From Massilia sp. 9I (lineage in GTDB: Bacteria > Pseudomonadota > Gammaproteobacteria > Burkholderiales > Burkholderiaceae_D), in NCBI RefSeq assembly GCF_902506415.1, contig NZ_LR733275.1:4438175-4502174 (forward strand): a DNA stretch of 64,000 nucleotides. The letters run 5' to 3'. Position numbers and translations under genes: made by a program. How positions within the stretch are numbered: position 1 is the first letter of the stretch; the number at the start of each line of letters is the position of its first letter. The notes beneath the pieces are model-generated. The model searched no databases. It was given only the letters and a program-made list of their open reading frames with translations, and was not told where the DNA came from. Shown piece after piece: positions 44,054 through 52,030 of this stretch.

Positions 44054-45847
44054 CTACAGCGCGATCTGCTGCAGCAGGTACAGGCGCTGGTACAAGCCGC
44101 CCTCGATGCGCATCAGGTCCTCGTGCGATCCCGCCTCAAGGATGCGGCCGTGGTTCAGCACGATGATGCGGTCGGCCGCGCGGATGGTCGACAGCCGGTG
44201 CGCGATGGCGATGATGGTCACCTTGCCGCGCAGTTCCTCCAGCGCTTCCTGCACGATCTGCTCGGTGGCGCTGTCGATGCGCGAGGTGGCTTCGTCGAGC
44301 AGCAGGATGCGCGGCTCGCCGGCCAGGGCCCGTGCGATCGCCACCAGCTGCTTCTGGCCCGAGGACAGGCGCGAGCCGCCTTCGCCGAGCTGGGTCTCGT
44401 AGCCCTGTTCCAGGGCCGCGATGAAGCCGTGCGCATGCGCCGCGCGCGCCGCCGCTTCGATGCGCTCGAGCGGCAGGCCTCGGCCCATGTCGATGTTTTC
44501 GTAGGCCGTCGCCGCCAGGATGAACGGATCCTGCGGCACCAGGCCGACCTCGTTGCGGAAGCGTTCGTTGCCGATCGAGGCCAGGGGCAGGCCACCGATC
44601 TCGATGCTGCCTTCATCCGCCGTGTAGTAGCGCAGCAGCAGCGAGAGCAGGGTCGATTTGCCGCTGCCGGTGTGGCCGACGATGCCGAAGAAGGCGCCTT
44701 GCGGGATGTCGAGCGACAGGTCATGCAGCACGCGCTGGCCCGGCACATAGGCGAAGTTCAGGTCGCGCACGCGCACCGCCGGGGCCTGCGGGTCGAAGTC
44801 CGCTTCGGTACCGATGCGGCCGGCGGCGTGTTCGGCCGCGCCGGTTTCGTCCAGCAGGCTGGAAACGCGCGCGGTGGCGACCACCGCCTGCTGCAGGCCG
44901 CTGAACTGCATGGTGATCTGGATCAGCGGCTCGACCACGCGCGCAATGTAGCTGATGAAGGCGTACAGCACGCCCACTTCCACCGCGTTCATCTGGCGCT
45001 GGCCGAAGCCGTAGATCACGATCGTCAACAGCACCACGTTGAGCAGGTCCAGCGCGGGGCGCAGCAGGAAGGCATTGGCCTTCAGCTCGGCCAGGCGCGC
45101 CTTGCGGTGGGCGCGGTTCGTGTTCAGGAAGCGCTCGCCGAAGCGCAGCTGGGCATTGCTGGCCTGCAGGACGCTCATGCCGCCGATCGACTCGGCCATC
45201 TGGCCGTTGATGTCGCTGCGCAGGGAACGGGCGCGCGTCACCGCCGGCGCCGACAGGCGCTGGTAGAGCCAGACGATGCCGACCACCGCCGGCACCAGTG
45301 CCAGCACCACCAGCATCAGGCGCCAGTCGAGCCAGGCCATCGCGGCCATGGTCCCGACCAGCACGATGGACGAATCGAGCATCACGAACAGCACCTGGAT
45401 ATAGAGCGTCTTGACGGCCTCGGTGTCGTTGGTCACGCGGCTCACCAGCTGGCCGGTGATGGCGCGATCAAAGAAGGCCATCGGCAGGCGCAGCACGTGG
45501 CCGTAGACCCATTCGCGCAGGCGGCGCACCGAACGCATCGCCAGGCCCGACAGGCGGATCAGCTGCAGGTAGCGGATCCAGGACGAGGCCCAGCCGGTCA
45601 CCACCAGGCCGCCCAGCAGCAGCGACATGCGGGTCCAGTCGAGATTGCGCGTCAAGAGGTGGTCGTCGATCAGGGCCTTGCCGAGCAGGGGACCGAGTAC
45701 TTCGAGCCCGGCGGCGATGGCGAGCCAGAAGGTGGCCCAGACCAGGTGGCGGCGATCCGGCTCGGCCGCGCGGCGCAGCAGGCGCGCCGCCTGCGCGGTC
45801 TGGGCGCGCATGTTGGCCTGATCGGTCTTGGCATCAGTCTGCGTCAA
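44054..45847 (-). CDS. ABC exporter, canonical half (MdlB-like)
   Basis: The protein has 597 residues: six membrane helices then an ATPase. Walker A is GHTGSGKST, the signature is LSSGQKQL and Walker B is ILLLDEATSRID with the catalytic Glu intact. The start is taken as TTG at 45847, because GGAGG lies six bases upstream; an internal ATG at 45811 has a poor site. The start overlaps the end of the partner gene by 14 bases, so both halves are coupled. By homology this resembles MdlAB/SmdAB multidrug or lipid exporters. Confidence 0.9.
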   Translation of the reverse strand: MTQTDAKTDQANMRAQTAQAARLLRRAAEPDRRHLVWATFWLAIAAGLEVLGPLLGKALIDDHLLTRNLDWTRMSLLLGGLVVTGWASSWIRYLQLIRLSGLAMRSVRRLREWVYGHVLRLPMAFFDRAITGQLVSRVTNDTEAVKTLYIQVLFVMLDSSIVLVGTMAAMAWLDWRLMLVVLALVPAVVGIVWLYQRLSAPAVTRARSLRSDINGQMAESIGGMSVLQASNAQLRFGERFLNTNRAHRKARLAELKANAFLLRPALDLLNVVLLTIVIYGFGQRQMNAVEVGVLYAFISYIARVVEPLIQITMQFSGLQQAVVATARVSSLLDETGAAEHAAGRIGTEADFDPQAPAVRVRDLNFAYVPGQRVLHDLSLDIPQGAFFGIVGHTGSGKSTLLSLLLRYYTADEGSIEIGGLPLASIGNERFRNEVGLVPQDPFILAATAYENIDMGRGLPLERIEAAARAAHAHGFIAALEQGYETQLGEGGSRLSSGQKQLVAIARALAGEPRILLLDEATSRIDSATEQIVQEALEELRGKVTIIAIAHRLSTIRAADRIIVLNHGRILEAGSHEDLMRIEGGLYQRLYLLQQIAL

Positions 45848-47585
45848 TGCTGGCCTCCAGTTGTTGGTAGCGCCACTGGCTGGCATACCAGCCATCCAGT
45901 TGCAGGAGTTCGTCGTGGGCGCCGGATTCGGTGATGCGGCCATCGCGCAGCACCACGATGCGGTCGGCCTTGCTGACGGCGGACAGGCGATGGCTGGCGA
46001 TAATCGCGGCGCGCTCGGGACGGGCTGCGCGCAACTCGTCGAGGTGTTCGAGGATGCCGGTCTCGGTGCCGGTGTCGACCGCCGACAGGGCGTCGTCGAG
46101 CAGCAGCAGGGCGCTGTCGGCCAGCAGGGCGCGCGCGATCGCGACGCGCTGGCGCTGGCCGCCCGACAGGGTGATGCCCTTTTCGCCGACCGGCGTGTCG
46201 TAGCCGTGCGGGAAGCGCAGGATGTCGTCGTGGATCGAGGCCATCCTGGCCGCTTCCTCGATCTCCGCGCGCGAGGCGCCCGGGCGCGCCAGGGCGATGT
46301 TTTCCGCAATGGTGGCGGAGAACAGGAAGGATTCCTGCGGCACCCAGCTCATCGCTGCGCGTAGCGCTTCCAGGCGATAGGCTTCCAGCGGCTGCCCGGC
46401 CCAAGTGACGCTGCCGCGCTGCGGCGTGGCCTGGCGCAGCAGCACGCGCAGCAGGGTCGACTTGCCGGCGCCGGTCGGGCCGACCAGGCCCAGGGTCTGG
46501 CCCGGTTCCACCCGCACCGTTACCTCGTTCAGGGCTGGCCGCTCCGCCTCGTGATAGGAGAAGCTGACGCCGTCGAGCGCCAGCGCGCCGCGGCCCACCT
46601 GTTCCAGCGTGCCCTTGTCTTCCACCGTGAGCGGCATGTCGAGCAGCGGCTGCAGGCGCGCCAGGCCGGCCTTGCCGCGCTCGATCAGGGACAGCACCCA
46701 GCCGGCCGCGAACATCGGCCAGATCAGCTGGCCCAGGTACATCGAGAAGCTGGTCAGTGCGCCGACCGTCAGTTCGTCGTGCCAGATCAGGTAGCCGCCC
46801 AGGCCCAGGGTCAGGCCGGTGGCCGCGGTCAGGGTCAGGCCGACCGCCGGCTCGTAGGCCGCTTCCCAGCGCTGGGCGTTCAGGCTGGCGGCGGCCGCGT
46901 TGCCCGCCAGTTCGCTGAACTGGGCAGCGCTACGTGCTTCCAGGCCGAGCGCGCGCAAGGTGCGCACGCCGGACAGCGATTCCTGCACGTGGTCGTTGAG
47001 GCTTGAAAAGCGCTTGAGCGCGTCCGCTTCGGCGGTGTGGACCTGGCTCGAGATGCGCCAGAACGCGAAGGCTATCAGCGGGAAGGGCAACAGGGCGATG
47101 CCGGCCAGGCGCGGGTCGACGCCAAGCGTCATGATGCCCAGCACCATCACCAGGGTGAGGGTGCCGTCGAAGCCGGCCAGCATCGCTTCGCCGGCCGCCA
47201 TCTCGATGGCGTCGATGTCGTTGGTGGCCAGCGCCATCAGGTCGCCGGTGCGCTGGCGCTGGTAGAAGCCGGGGCCTTGCGCGGCCAGGCGCGCGTACAG
47301 GCGGGTGCGCAGCTCGACGCCCAGGTTGTAGGCGGCCGAGTACAGGCGGATGCGCCAGCCCACGCGCAGCACGTAGATGGCGACGCCCAGGCCGAGCAGC
47401 TGGGCCAGGCCGACCAGCAGCGCGTGCTGGTCGAGATTGTGCGCCGCCAGGCCGTCGACCAGCTTGCCGACCTTGCGCGGAATTAAGACCGTGCAGATGG
47501 CCACGCCGGCCAGCATGAAGGCCGACGAGACATAGGCATGCCAGTGCCGGCGGACGAAGCCGCCGATCAGCCTTGCGAGACTCAT
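45834..47585 (-). CDS. ABC exporter, degenerate half (MdlA-like)
   Basis: The protein has 583 residues with six membrane helices and an ATPase. Walker A is GPTGAGKST, the signature is LSGGQRQR, and Walker B is LLLLDDALSAVD, with Asp in place of the catalytic Glu. The change of Glu to Asp at the Walker B position is a recognised feature of the MdlA-type half of heterodimeric exporters. The partner with a full Walker B is encoded directly downstream. The substrate is unknown. Confidence 0.9.
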   Translation of the reverse strand: MSLARLIGGFVRRHWHAYVSSAFMLAGVAICTVLIPRKVGKLVDGLAAHNLDQHALLVGLAQLLGLGVAIYVLRVGWRIRLYSAAYNLGVELRTRLYARLAAQGPGFYQRQRTGDLMALATNDIDAIEMAAGEAMLAGFDGTLTLVMVLGIMTLGVDPRLAGIALLPFPLIAFAFWRISSQVHTAEADALKRFSSLNDHVQESLSGVRTLRALGLEARSAAQFSELAGNAAAASLNAQRWEAAYEPAVGLTLTAATGLTLGLGGYLIWHDELTVGALTSFSMYLGQLIWPMFAAGWVLSLIERGKAGLARLQPLLDMPLTVEDKGTLEQVGRGALALDGVSFSYHEAERPALNEVTVRVEPGQTLGLVGPTGAGKSTLLRVLLRQATPQRGSVTWAGQPLEAYRLEALRAAMSWVPQESFLFSATIAENIALARPGASRAEIEEAARMASIHDDILRFPHGYDTPVGEKGITLSGGQRQRVAIARALLADSALLLLDDALSAVDTGTETGILEHLDELRAARPERAAIIASHRLSAVSKADRIVVLRDGRITESGAHDELLQLDGWYASQWRYQQLEASIDAD

Positions 47586-47610
47586 GCAGTATTTCCTTGG
47601 AGATTGGTGC

Positions 47611-47641
47611 GCGCAAAAACAAAAGCGGGCCGAAGCCCGCT
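47611..47641 (-). terminator. Intrinsic terminator of the phasin gene
   Basis: A perfect 7-bp stem AGCGGGC / GCCCGCT surrounds a TTCG tetraloop on the minus strand, followed by TTTGTTTTTG. It lies 45 bases after the phasin stop and before the ABC exporter gene. Confidence 0.9.
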
Positions 47642-47686
47642 AGTGTAGTCGCTTTGCCAATCCGGCGCAGAGCCCCTGTGCGCTGC

Positions 47687-48319
47687 TTACTTCTTCCGTT
47701 TGGCGGAGACGGCGTTCAGCTCGACCTTGGGCAGCTCGGCCACATCAAGGGGCGCCACGGGGGCGGCGGCCGGGTGCGGCACCTCTGCGGCGCGGGCCGT
47801 GCCCTTGCCGGCGGCCTTGGCGATGGCTTTCGGCTCGGCGACCGGGATTGGTTCTGCCGCGGCGAGCAGCGGTTCGGGCACCGGTTCCGGCTCGGCCACG
47901 ACCACGGGCTCGGTCGTCGCTTCGACAACTGTGGAAGCGACAGCTTCCAGCGGCGCGGCGACGCTTTGCTCGACCACTTCCACGGTCTCGACGGCCTGCT
48001 CCTTTGCCAGCGCCAGCGGGCGTAGCGGGACTGCATACGGACGCACACTGCTGGCAATGCCCAGCAGTTCGCGGCCATAGGCAAACAGGCTGCGCACCTG
48101 TTCTTCGGCCTGGCCGCCCAGGACGAGGACGTCGCGCGGGTCGCGCGAATTCAAGAGCGCGAAGCCGGCGCCGAGCGAGCGCTGGGTCACGTCACGCGAG
48201 ACCGCCAGGTTGAGGGCGGCCAGGCGGCCGGCGCTCTCGATGGCCTGGTTGGTCATTGAATCGAAGAAATCGAATTGTGCCTTGCGTACTGCGGAAAACT
48301 GCTCGCTAAATGGGGTCAT
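47687..48319 (-). CDS. Phasin family protein
   Basis: The protein has 210 residues. The N-terminal ~110 match phasins (FSAVRKAQFDFFDSMTNQAIESAGRLAALNLAVSRD, SLFAYGRELLGIAS), which coat polyhydroxyalkanoate granules. The second half is Ala, Pro, Val and Glu rich and ends in a Lys-rich tail (SAKRKK). No signal peptide is present. Two TTGCA-type motifs upstream are candidate sites for a PHA regulator. A clean terminator follows. Confidence 0.88.
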   Translation of the reverse strand: MTPFSEQFSAVRKAQFDFFDSMTNQAIESAGRLAALNLAVSRDVTQRSLGAGFALLNSRDPRDVLVLGGQAEEQVRSLFAYGRELLGIASSVRPYAVPLRPLALAKEQAVETVEVVEQSVAAPLEAVASTVVEATTEPVVVAEPEPVPEPLLAAAEPIPVAEPKAIAKAAGKGTARAAEVPHPAAAPVAPLDVAELPKVELNAVSAKRKK

Positions 48320-48346
48320 GTGGTTTCCTTGTCAGTCATTTATGGC

Positions 48347-48433
48347 GCACTGCAATATCGGCTAGTGTAGCCCTCAATGCACGACCTTGCCAAGCGTTCT
48401 TGTATAGTTTTATAAAGGAAATATTGCACTGCA
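48347..48433 (-). promoter_or_regulatory. Repeated TATTGCA/GC motif upstream of the phasin gene
   Basis: GCACTGCAATAT at 48347-48358 and ATATTGCACTGCA at 48421-48433 are near-inverted copies, 28 and 102 bases before the phasin start. The same TATTGCACTGCA string occurs at 8871-8882 in the candidate small RNA promoter. PhaR-type regulators bind GCA-rich repeats upstream of phasin genes, so PhaR is a reasonable candidate; this is inference. Confidence 0.4.
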
Positions 48434-48516
48434 GCATTGCGATGCGCATCAAACTTTGCTCAACCGTCAAGTCTGTGCGGAAATGGATACAATCAGGCTG
48501 ACAAGGAGGAGTGCGC

Positions 48517-49803
48517 ATGGACATCGTGATTCGCAACGCCACCCTGCCGGACGGCAGCCGCGGCATCGACATCGGCATCAACGGCGAACGCATCGTCGCC
48601 GTGGAAAAACGGCTGGGCGCGCAGGGCGCGCGCGAGATCGACGCCGACGGCGACCTGGTCAGCCCGCCCTTCGTGGATGCGCACTTCCACATGGACTCGA
48701 CCCTCAGCTACGGCCTGCCGCGGGTGAACCGCAGCGGCACCCTGCTGGAAGGCATCCGCCTGTGGGGAGAGCTCAAGCCCCAATTGGCCCAGGAGGCGAT
48801 CATCGAACGCGCGCTGCGCTACTGCGACTGGGCGGTGGCGCGCGGGCTGCTGGCGATCCGCACCCACGTCGACATCTGCGACGACCGCCTGCTCGCCGTC
48901 GAGGCGCTGCTGGACGTGCGCAAGCAGGTCGCGCCCTACCTCGACCTGCAGCTGGTCGCCTTTCCCCAGGACGGCCTGCTGCGCAGCCCCGGCGCTTTCG
49001 ACAACCTGAAGCGCGCCATCGCGATGGGTGTCGACGTGGTCGGCGGCATCCCGCACTTCGAGCGCACCATGGCGGACGGCGCCGAATCGATCCGCCTGCT
49101 GTGCGAATTCGCGGCCCAGCATGACCGGCGCGTGGACATGCACTGCGACGAGACCGACGACCCGATGTCGCGCCACATCGAGACCCTGGCTGCCGAGACC
49201 CAGCGCCTCGGTATGGGGGGACTGGTGGCCGGCTCGCACCTGACCTCGATGCACTCGATGGACAACTACTACGTGAGCAAGCTGCTGCCCCTGATCGCGG
49301 AAAGCGGCGTCGCGGCGATCGCCAACCCGCTCATCAACATCACCCTGCAGGGCCGCCACGACACCTACCCGAAACGGCGCGGCATGACGCGCGTGCCGGA
49401 GCTCTTGGGCGCCGGTGTCGACGTCGCCTTCGGCCACGACTGCGTGCTCGATCCCTGGTACGGCATGGGCTCGGGCGACATGCTGGAGGTGGCCCACATG
49501 GGACTGCACGTGGCGCAGATGACGGGCACCGAGGCGATGCACCAGTGTTATCTCGCGGTGACGGAGACGCCGGCGCGCATCCTCGGCCTCGAGGGCTACG
49601 GGCTGGCGCCGGGCTGCTACGCCGACCTGGTGCTGCTGGACGCCGGGTCCACGGTGGAAGCGATCCGCCTGCGCGCGGCTCGCCGAATGGTGCTGCGGCG
49701 CGGCGCGGTCGTGGCCGAAGCCGCACCGGCGCAGGCGACGCTGCACCTGCCGGGACGCCCGGCCAGCACCGACTTCCGGATGCCGCATCAAGGCCCGCAA
49801 TAG
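48517..49803 (+). CDS. codA: Cytosine deaminase
   Basis: The protein has 428 residues. It follows the E. coli CodA sequence closely along its length: HFHMDSTLSYGLPR, FPQDGLLRSPGAFDNLKRAIAMGVDVVGGIPHFE, MHCDETDD, LQGRHDTYPKRRGMTRV and FGHDCVLDPWYGMG. The metal-binding HxH is at 56-58 and the catalytic Asp is in the last block. It converts cytosine to uracil and ammonia for pyrimidine salvage. The ATG at 48517 was chosen over GTG at 48511 because AAGGAGGA ends six bases before it. No permease gene (codB) is adjacent. Confidence 0.92.
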   Translation: MDIVIRNATLPDGSRGIDIGINGERIVAVEKRLGAQGAREIDADGDLVSPPFVDAHFHMDSTLSYGLPRVNRSGTLLEGIRLWGELKPQLAQEAIIERALRYCDWAVARGLLAIRTHVDICDDRLLAVEALLDVRKQVAPYLDLQLVAFPQDGLLRSPGAFDNLKRAIAMGVDVVGGIPHFERTMADGAESIRLLCEFAAQHDRRVDMHCDETDDPMSRHIETLAAETQRLGMGGLVAGSHLTSMHSMDNYYVSKLLPLIAESGVAAIANPLINITLQGRHDTYPKRRGMTRVPELLGAGVDVAFGHDCVLDPWYGMGSGDMLEVAHMGLHVAQMTGTEAMHQCYLAVTETPARILGLEGYGLAPGCYADLVLLDAGSTVEAIRLRAARRMVLRRGAVVAEAAPAQATLHLPGRPASTDFRMPHQGPQ

Positions 49804-49914
49804 GACTTAAGTGGGAATTAATGTACACAACAGGGCCGCACGATTCCTGAAGCGGGCCGCGATTTGAGGCTAGAATAGAACGCTTTCCAGTTCAGTAACG
49901 CGTTCAAGACAGCC

Positions 49915-50439
49915 GTGAAAGACATCCAGATTCGCCCGGCCGGCGAGCAAGACTTCGACGCGATGTGGGGCATCTTCTGCTCGCACGTCGCCGCCGGCGA
50001 GACCTATCCCTTCACCACCGCCACCTCGCGCGAGGCGGGCCACGCCTACTGGCTCGGGCCCGAGGTGTCGACCTTTGTCGCGAGCGCCGGCGCGCGCCTG
50101 CTCGGCATGTACCGCCTGGTGGCGAACCAGGTCGGGCGCGGCCACCATGTGGCGAATGCCTCCTACATGGTCAGCCCGTCGGCGCAGGGAGCGGGCATCG
50201 GCCGCATGCTCGGCGAGCATAGCCTGCTCGAAGCCAAGCGCCAGGGCTTCCTCGCGATGCAGTTCAACTACGTGGTGAGCACCAACACCGCCGCCATCCG
50301 GCTGTGGAAGAAACTCGGTTTCTCGATCGTCGGCACCCTGCCCAAGGCCTACCGCCACAAGCGCCTCGGCTACGTGGACGCCTACGTGATGTACCAGCTG
50401 CTGCAGGACCCCGACCATTGGCCAACCACGGACGCATGA
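49915..50439 (+). CDS. GNAT N-acetyltransferase
   Basis: The protein has 174 residues from a GTG start without a clear ribosome site. The acetyl-CoA loop is in VSPSAQGAGIGRMLGEHSLLEAKRQGF (Q/R-x-x-G-x-G/A), and NTAAIRLWKKLGFSIVG is a typical GNAT C-terminal part. The stop overlaps the next GNAT gene by ATGA. The substrate is unknown. Confidence 0.85.
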   Translation: MKDIQIRPAGEQDFDAMWGIFCSHVAAGETYPFTTATSREAGHAYWLGPEVSTFVASAGARLLGMYRLVANQVGRGHHVANASYMVSPSAQGAGIGRMLGEHSLLEAKRQGFLAMQFNYVVSTNTAAIRLWKKLGFSIVGTLPKAYRHKRLGYVDAYVMYQLLQDPDHWPTTDA

Positions 50440-50969
50440 CGACACTTCCTCCTGAAATCCTTCGCACCGCACGCCTGCGCCTGCGCCTGGTCGCCCCGAG
50501 CGACGCCGCTGTCTACCTCGAAATCCTCAACGATCCCGCCTTCATCGAGCATATCGGCGACCGCGGCGTGCGCACTATGGAGGCAGCAAGGACGTCGATC
50601 GAGAATGGGCCGATGACCATGCAGCGCAAGCGCGGGCACTCGATGTACCTGGTGGAGCGCCTCGGCGACGGCCAGCCGGTGGGCCTGTCCGGCCTGATCA
50701 AGCGCGACGGCCTGGAGGACGTCGACCTCGGCTACGCTTTCCTGCCGGGCTACCGCGGGCAGGGCTATGCGTTCGAGGCGGCGCAGGGCGTGGTGGCGCA
50801 TGCGCGTGAGCTCGGCATCCCGCGCCTGGCGGCCATCACCACCCAGGGCAATACGCCCTCGATCCAGCTGCTGCTCAGGCTCGGCATGCGCTACGAGGGC
50901 CGGCGGGTCGTGGTGGCGGGCGAGCCGGAACTCAACCTTTACCTGATGGACCTGCTGGACGAGCGCTAA
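50436..50969 (+). CDS. GNAT N-acetyltransferase (RimJ/RimL-like)
   Basis: The protein has 177 residues. It has the RimJ-type start (ILRTARLRLRLVAPSDAAVYLEILNDPAFIEHIGDRG) and the acetyl-CoA loop GYRGQGYAFEAAQGVVAHARELG. It belongs to the ribosomal-protein or general N-acetyltransferase branch. Co-translated with the preceding GNAT; the two proteins differ in sequence and are not recent duplicates. Confidence 0.87.
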   Translation: MTTLPPEILRTARLRLRLVAPSDAAVYLEILNDPAFIEHIGDRGVRTMEAARTSIENGPMTMQRKRGHSMYLVERLGDGQPVGLSGLIKRDGLEDVDLGYAFLPGYRGQGYAFEAAQGVVAHARELGIPRLAAITTQGNTPSIQLLLRLGMRYEGRRVVVAGEPELNLYLMDLLDER

Positions 50970-51039
50970 CGCACGTTGCGCCTCGTGCGGTGGTGGTAGC
51001 ATTGCCCTGCCTATCCACCAACCGACACACGAGCCATCG

Positions 51040-52029
51040 ATGCCGACCACCGAGCCGCGCCCCGACGCCCCGTTCTTCGTCGTCCTGAACGCCGGATCCG
51101 GCCATTCCGAGACCGAGTTGCGGCGTACTACCATTGAACAAGTCATTGCCGGCGCCGGCCGCCGCTGCCAACTCGAACTGGTGGACGATCCAGCCGAGCT
51201 GGCGGACAAGGCGCGCAGCATGGCGGCGCGCGCGCTGGCCGAAGGCGGCATCCTGGTGGCGGCGGGCGGCGACGGCACCATCAACACGGTGGCGCACGAA
51301 GCCGTGCTGGCCGGCTGTCCCTTCGGCGTTTTGCCGCAGGGAACCTTCAACTATTTTGGCCGTACCCACGGCATACCCGAAGACCTGGCCGAAGCCGTGT
51401 ACTCCTTGCTGCGCGCGAAGATGCGGGCGGTGCAGGTGGGCCTGCTCAACAACAAGATTTTCCTCGTCAACGCCAGCGTCGGTCTCTATCCGAAACTGCT
51501 GGAAGAGCGCGAGCACGACAAGCGCCAGTACGGGCGCAGCCGCGTCGTCGCTTTCTTCTCGGCCGTCAAGATGGCGCTGCGCCCGCACCGCCACCTGCGC
51601 ATCTCGCTCGAACTCGACGGCAAGGAACGCCGCATCCGCACCACGACTTTGTTCGTAGGAAATAACCGCCTGCAGCTGGAACAGGTCGGCATGCGCGACG
51701 GCCTGATCGAAGCGGTAGAGGACGGCCAGCTGGTCGCCATCGCGCCGCGGCCGATGGGCAAGCTCGGCCTGCTGCGCCTGCTGGTGCGCGGCATGCTGGG
51801 CAAGCTCGGCAGCGACGACGAGGTCGAGGCCTTCGCCTTCAAGCGCCTGACCGTGCGCACCCCGGCAGTGTATGGCCGCAAGCGCATGAAGGTCGCGGCG
51901 GACGGCGAAGTGGAGCAGATGGCGATGCCGCTCGAATTCCGCGTGCTGGAAGGGCGCCTGCTGCTGATGGTGCAGGGACCGTCGCGCAAGGAAGCGCGAC
52001 CGGAGCCTGGGGAAGTCGAAGCCGCCTGA
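51040..52029 (+). CDS. Diacylglycerol/lipid kinase family protein
   Basis: The protein has 329 residues. The GGDGT nucleotide motif (VAAGGDGTINTVAHE) and the PQGTFNYFGRTHGIP segment identify the DAGK catalytic family (YegS/BmrU-like). The C-terminal beta-rich half (TTTLFVGNNRLQLEQVGMRDGLIEA, MKVAADGEVEQMAMPLEFRV) is also typical. It phosphorylates a lipid such as diacylglycerol using ATP; the exact substrate is unknown. It stops two bases before the end of the convergent glycosidase gene. Confidence 0.88.
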   Translation: MPTTEPRPDAPFFVVLNAGSGHSETELRRTTIEQVIAGAGRRCQLELVDDPAELADKARSMAARALAEGGILVAAGGDGTINTVAHEAVLAGCPFGVLPQGTFNYFGRTHGIPEDLAEAVYSLLRAKMRAVQVGLLNNKIFLVNASVGLYPKLLEEREHDKRQYGRSRVVAFFSAVKMALRPHRHLRISLELDGKERRIRTTTLFVGNNRLQLEQVGMRDGLIEAVEDGQLVAIAPRPMGKLGLLRLLVRGMLGKLGSDDEVEAFAFKRLTVRTPAVYGRKRMKVAADGEVEQMAMPLEFRVLEGRLLLMVQGPSRKEARPEPGEVEAA

Positions 52030-52030
52030 G

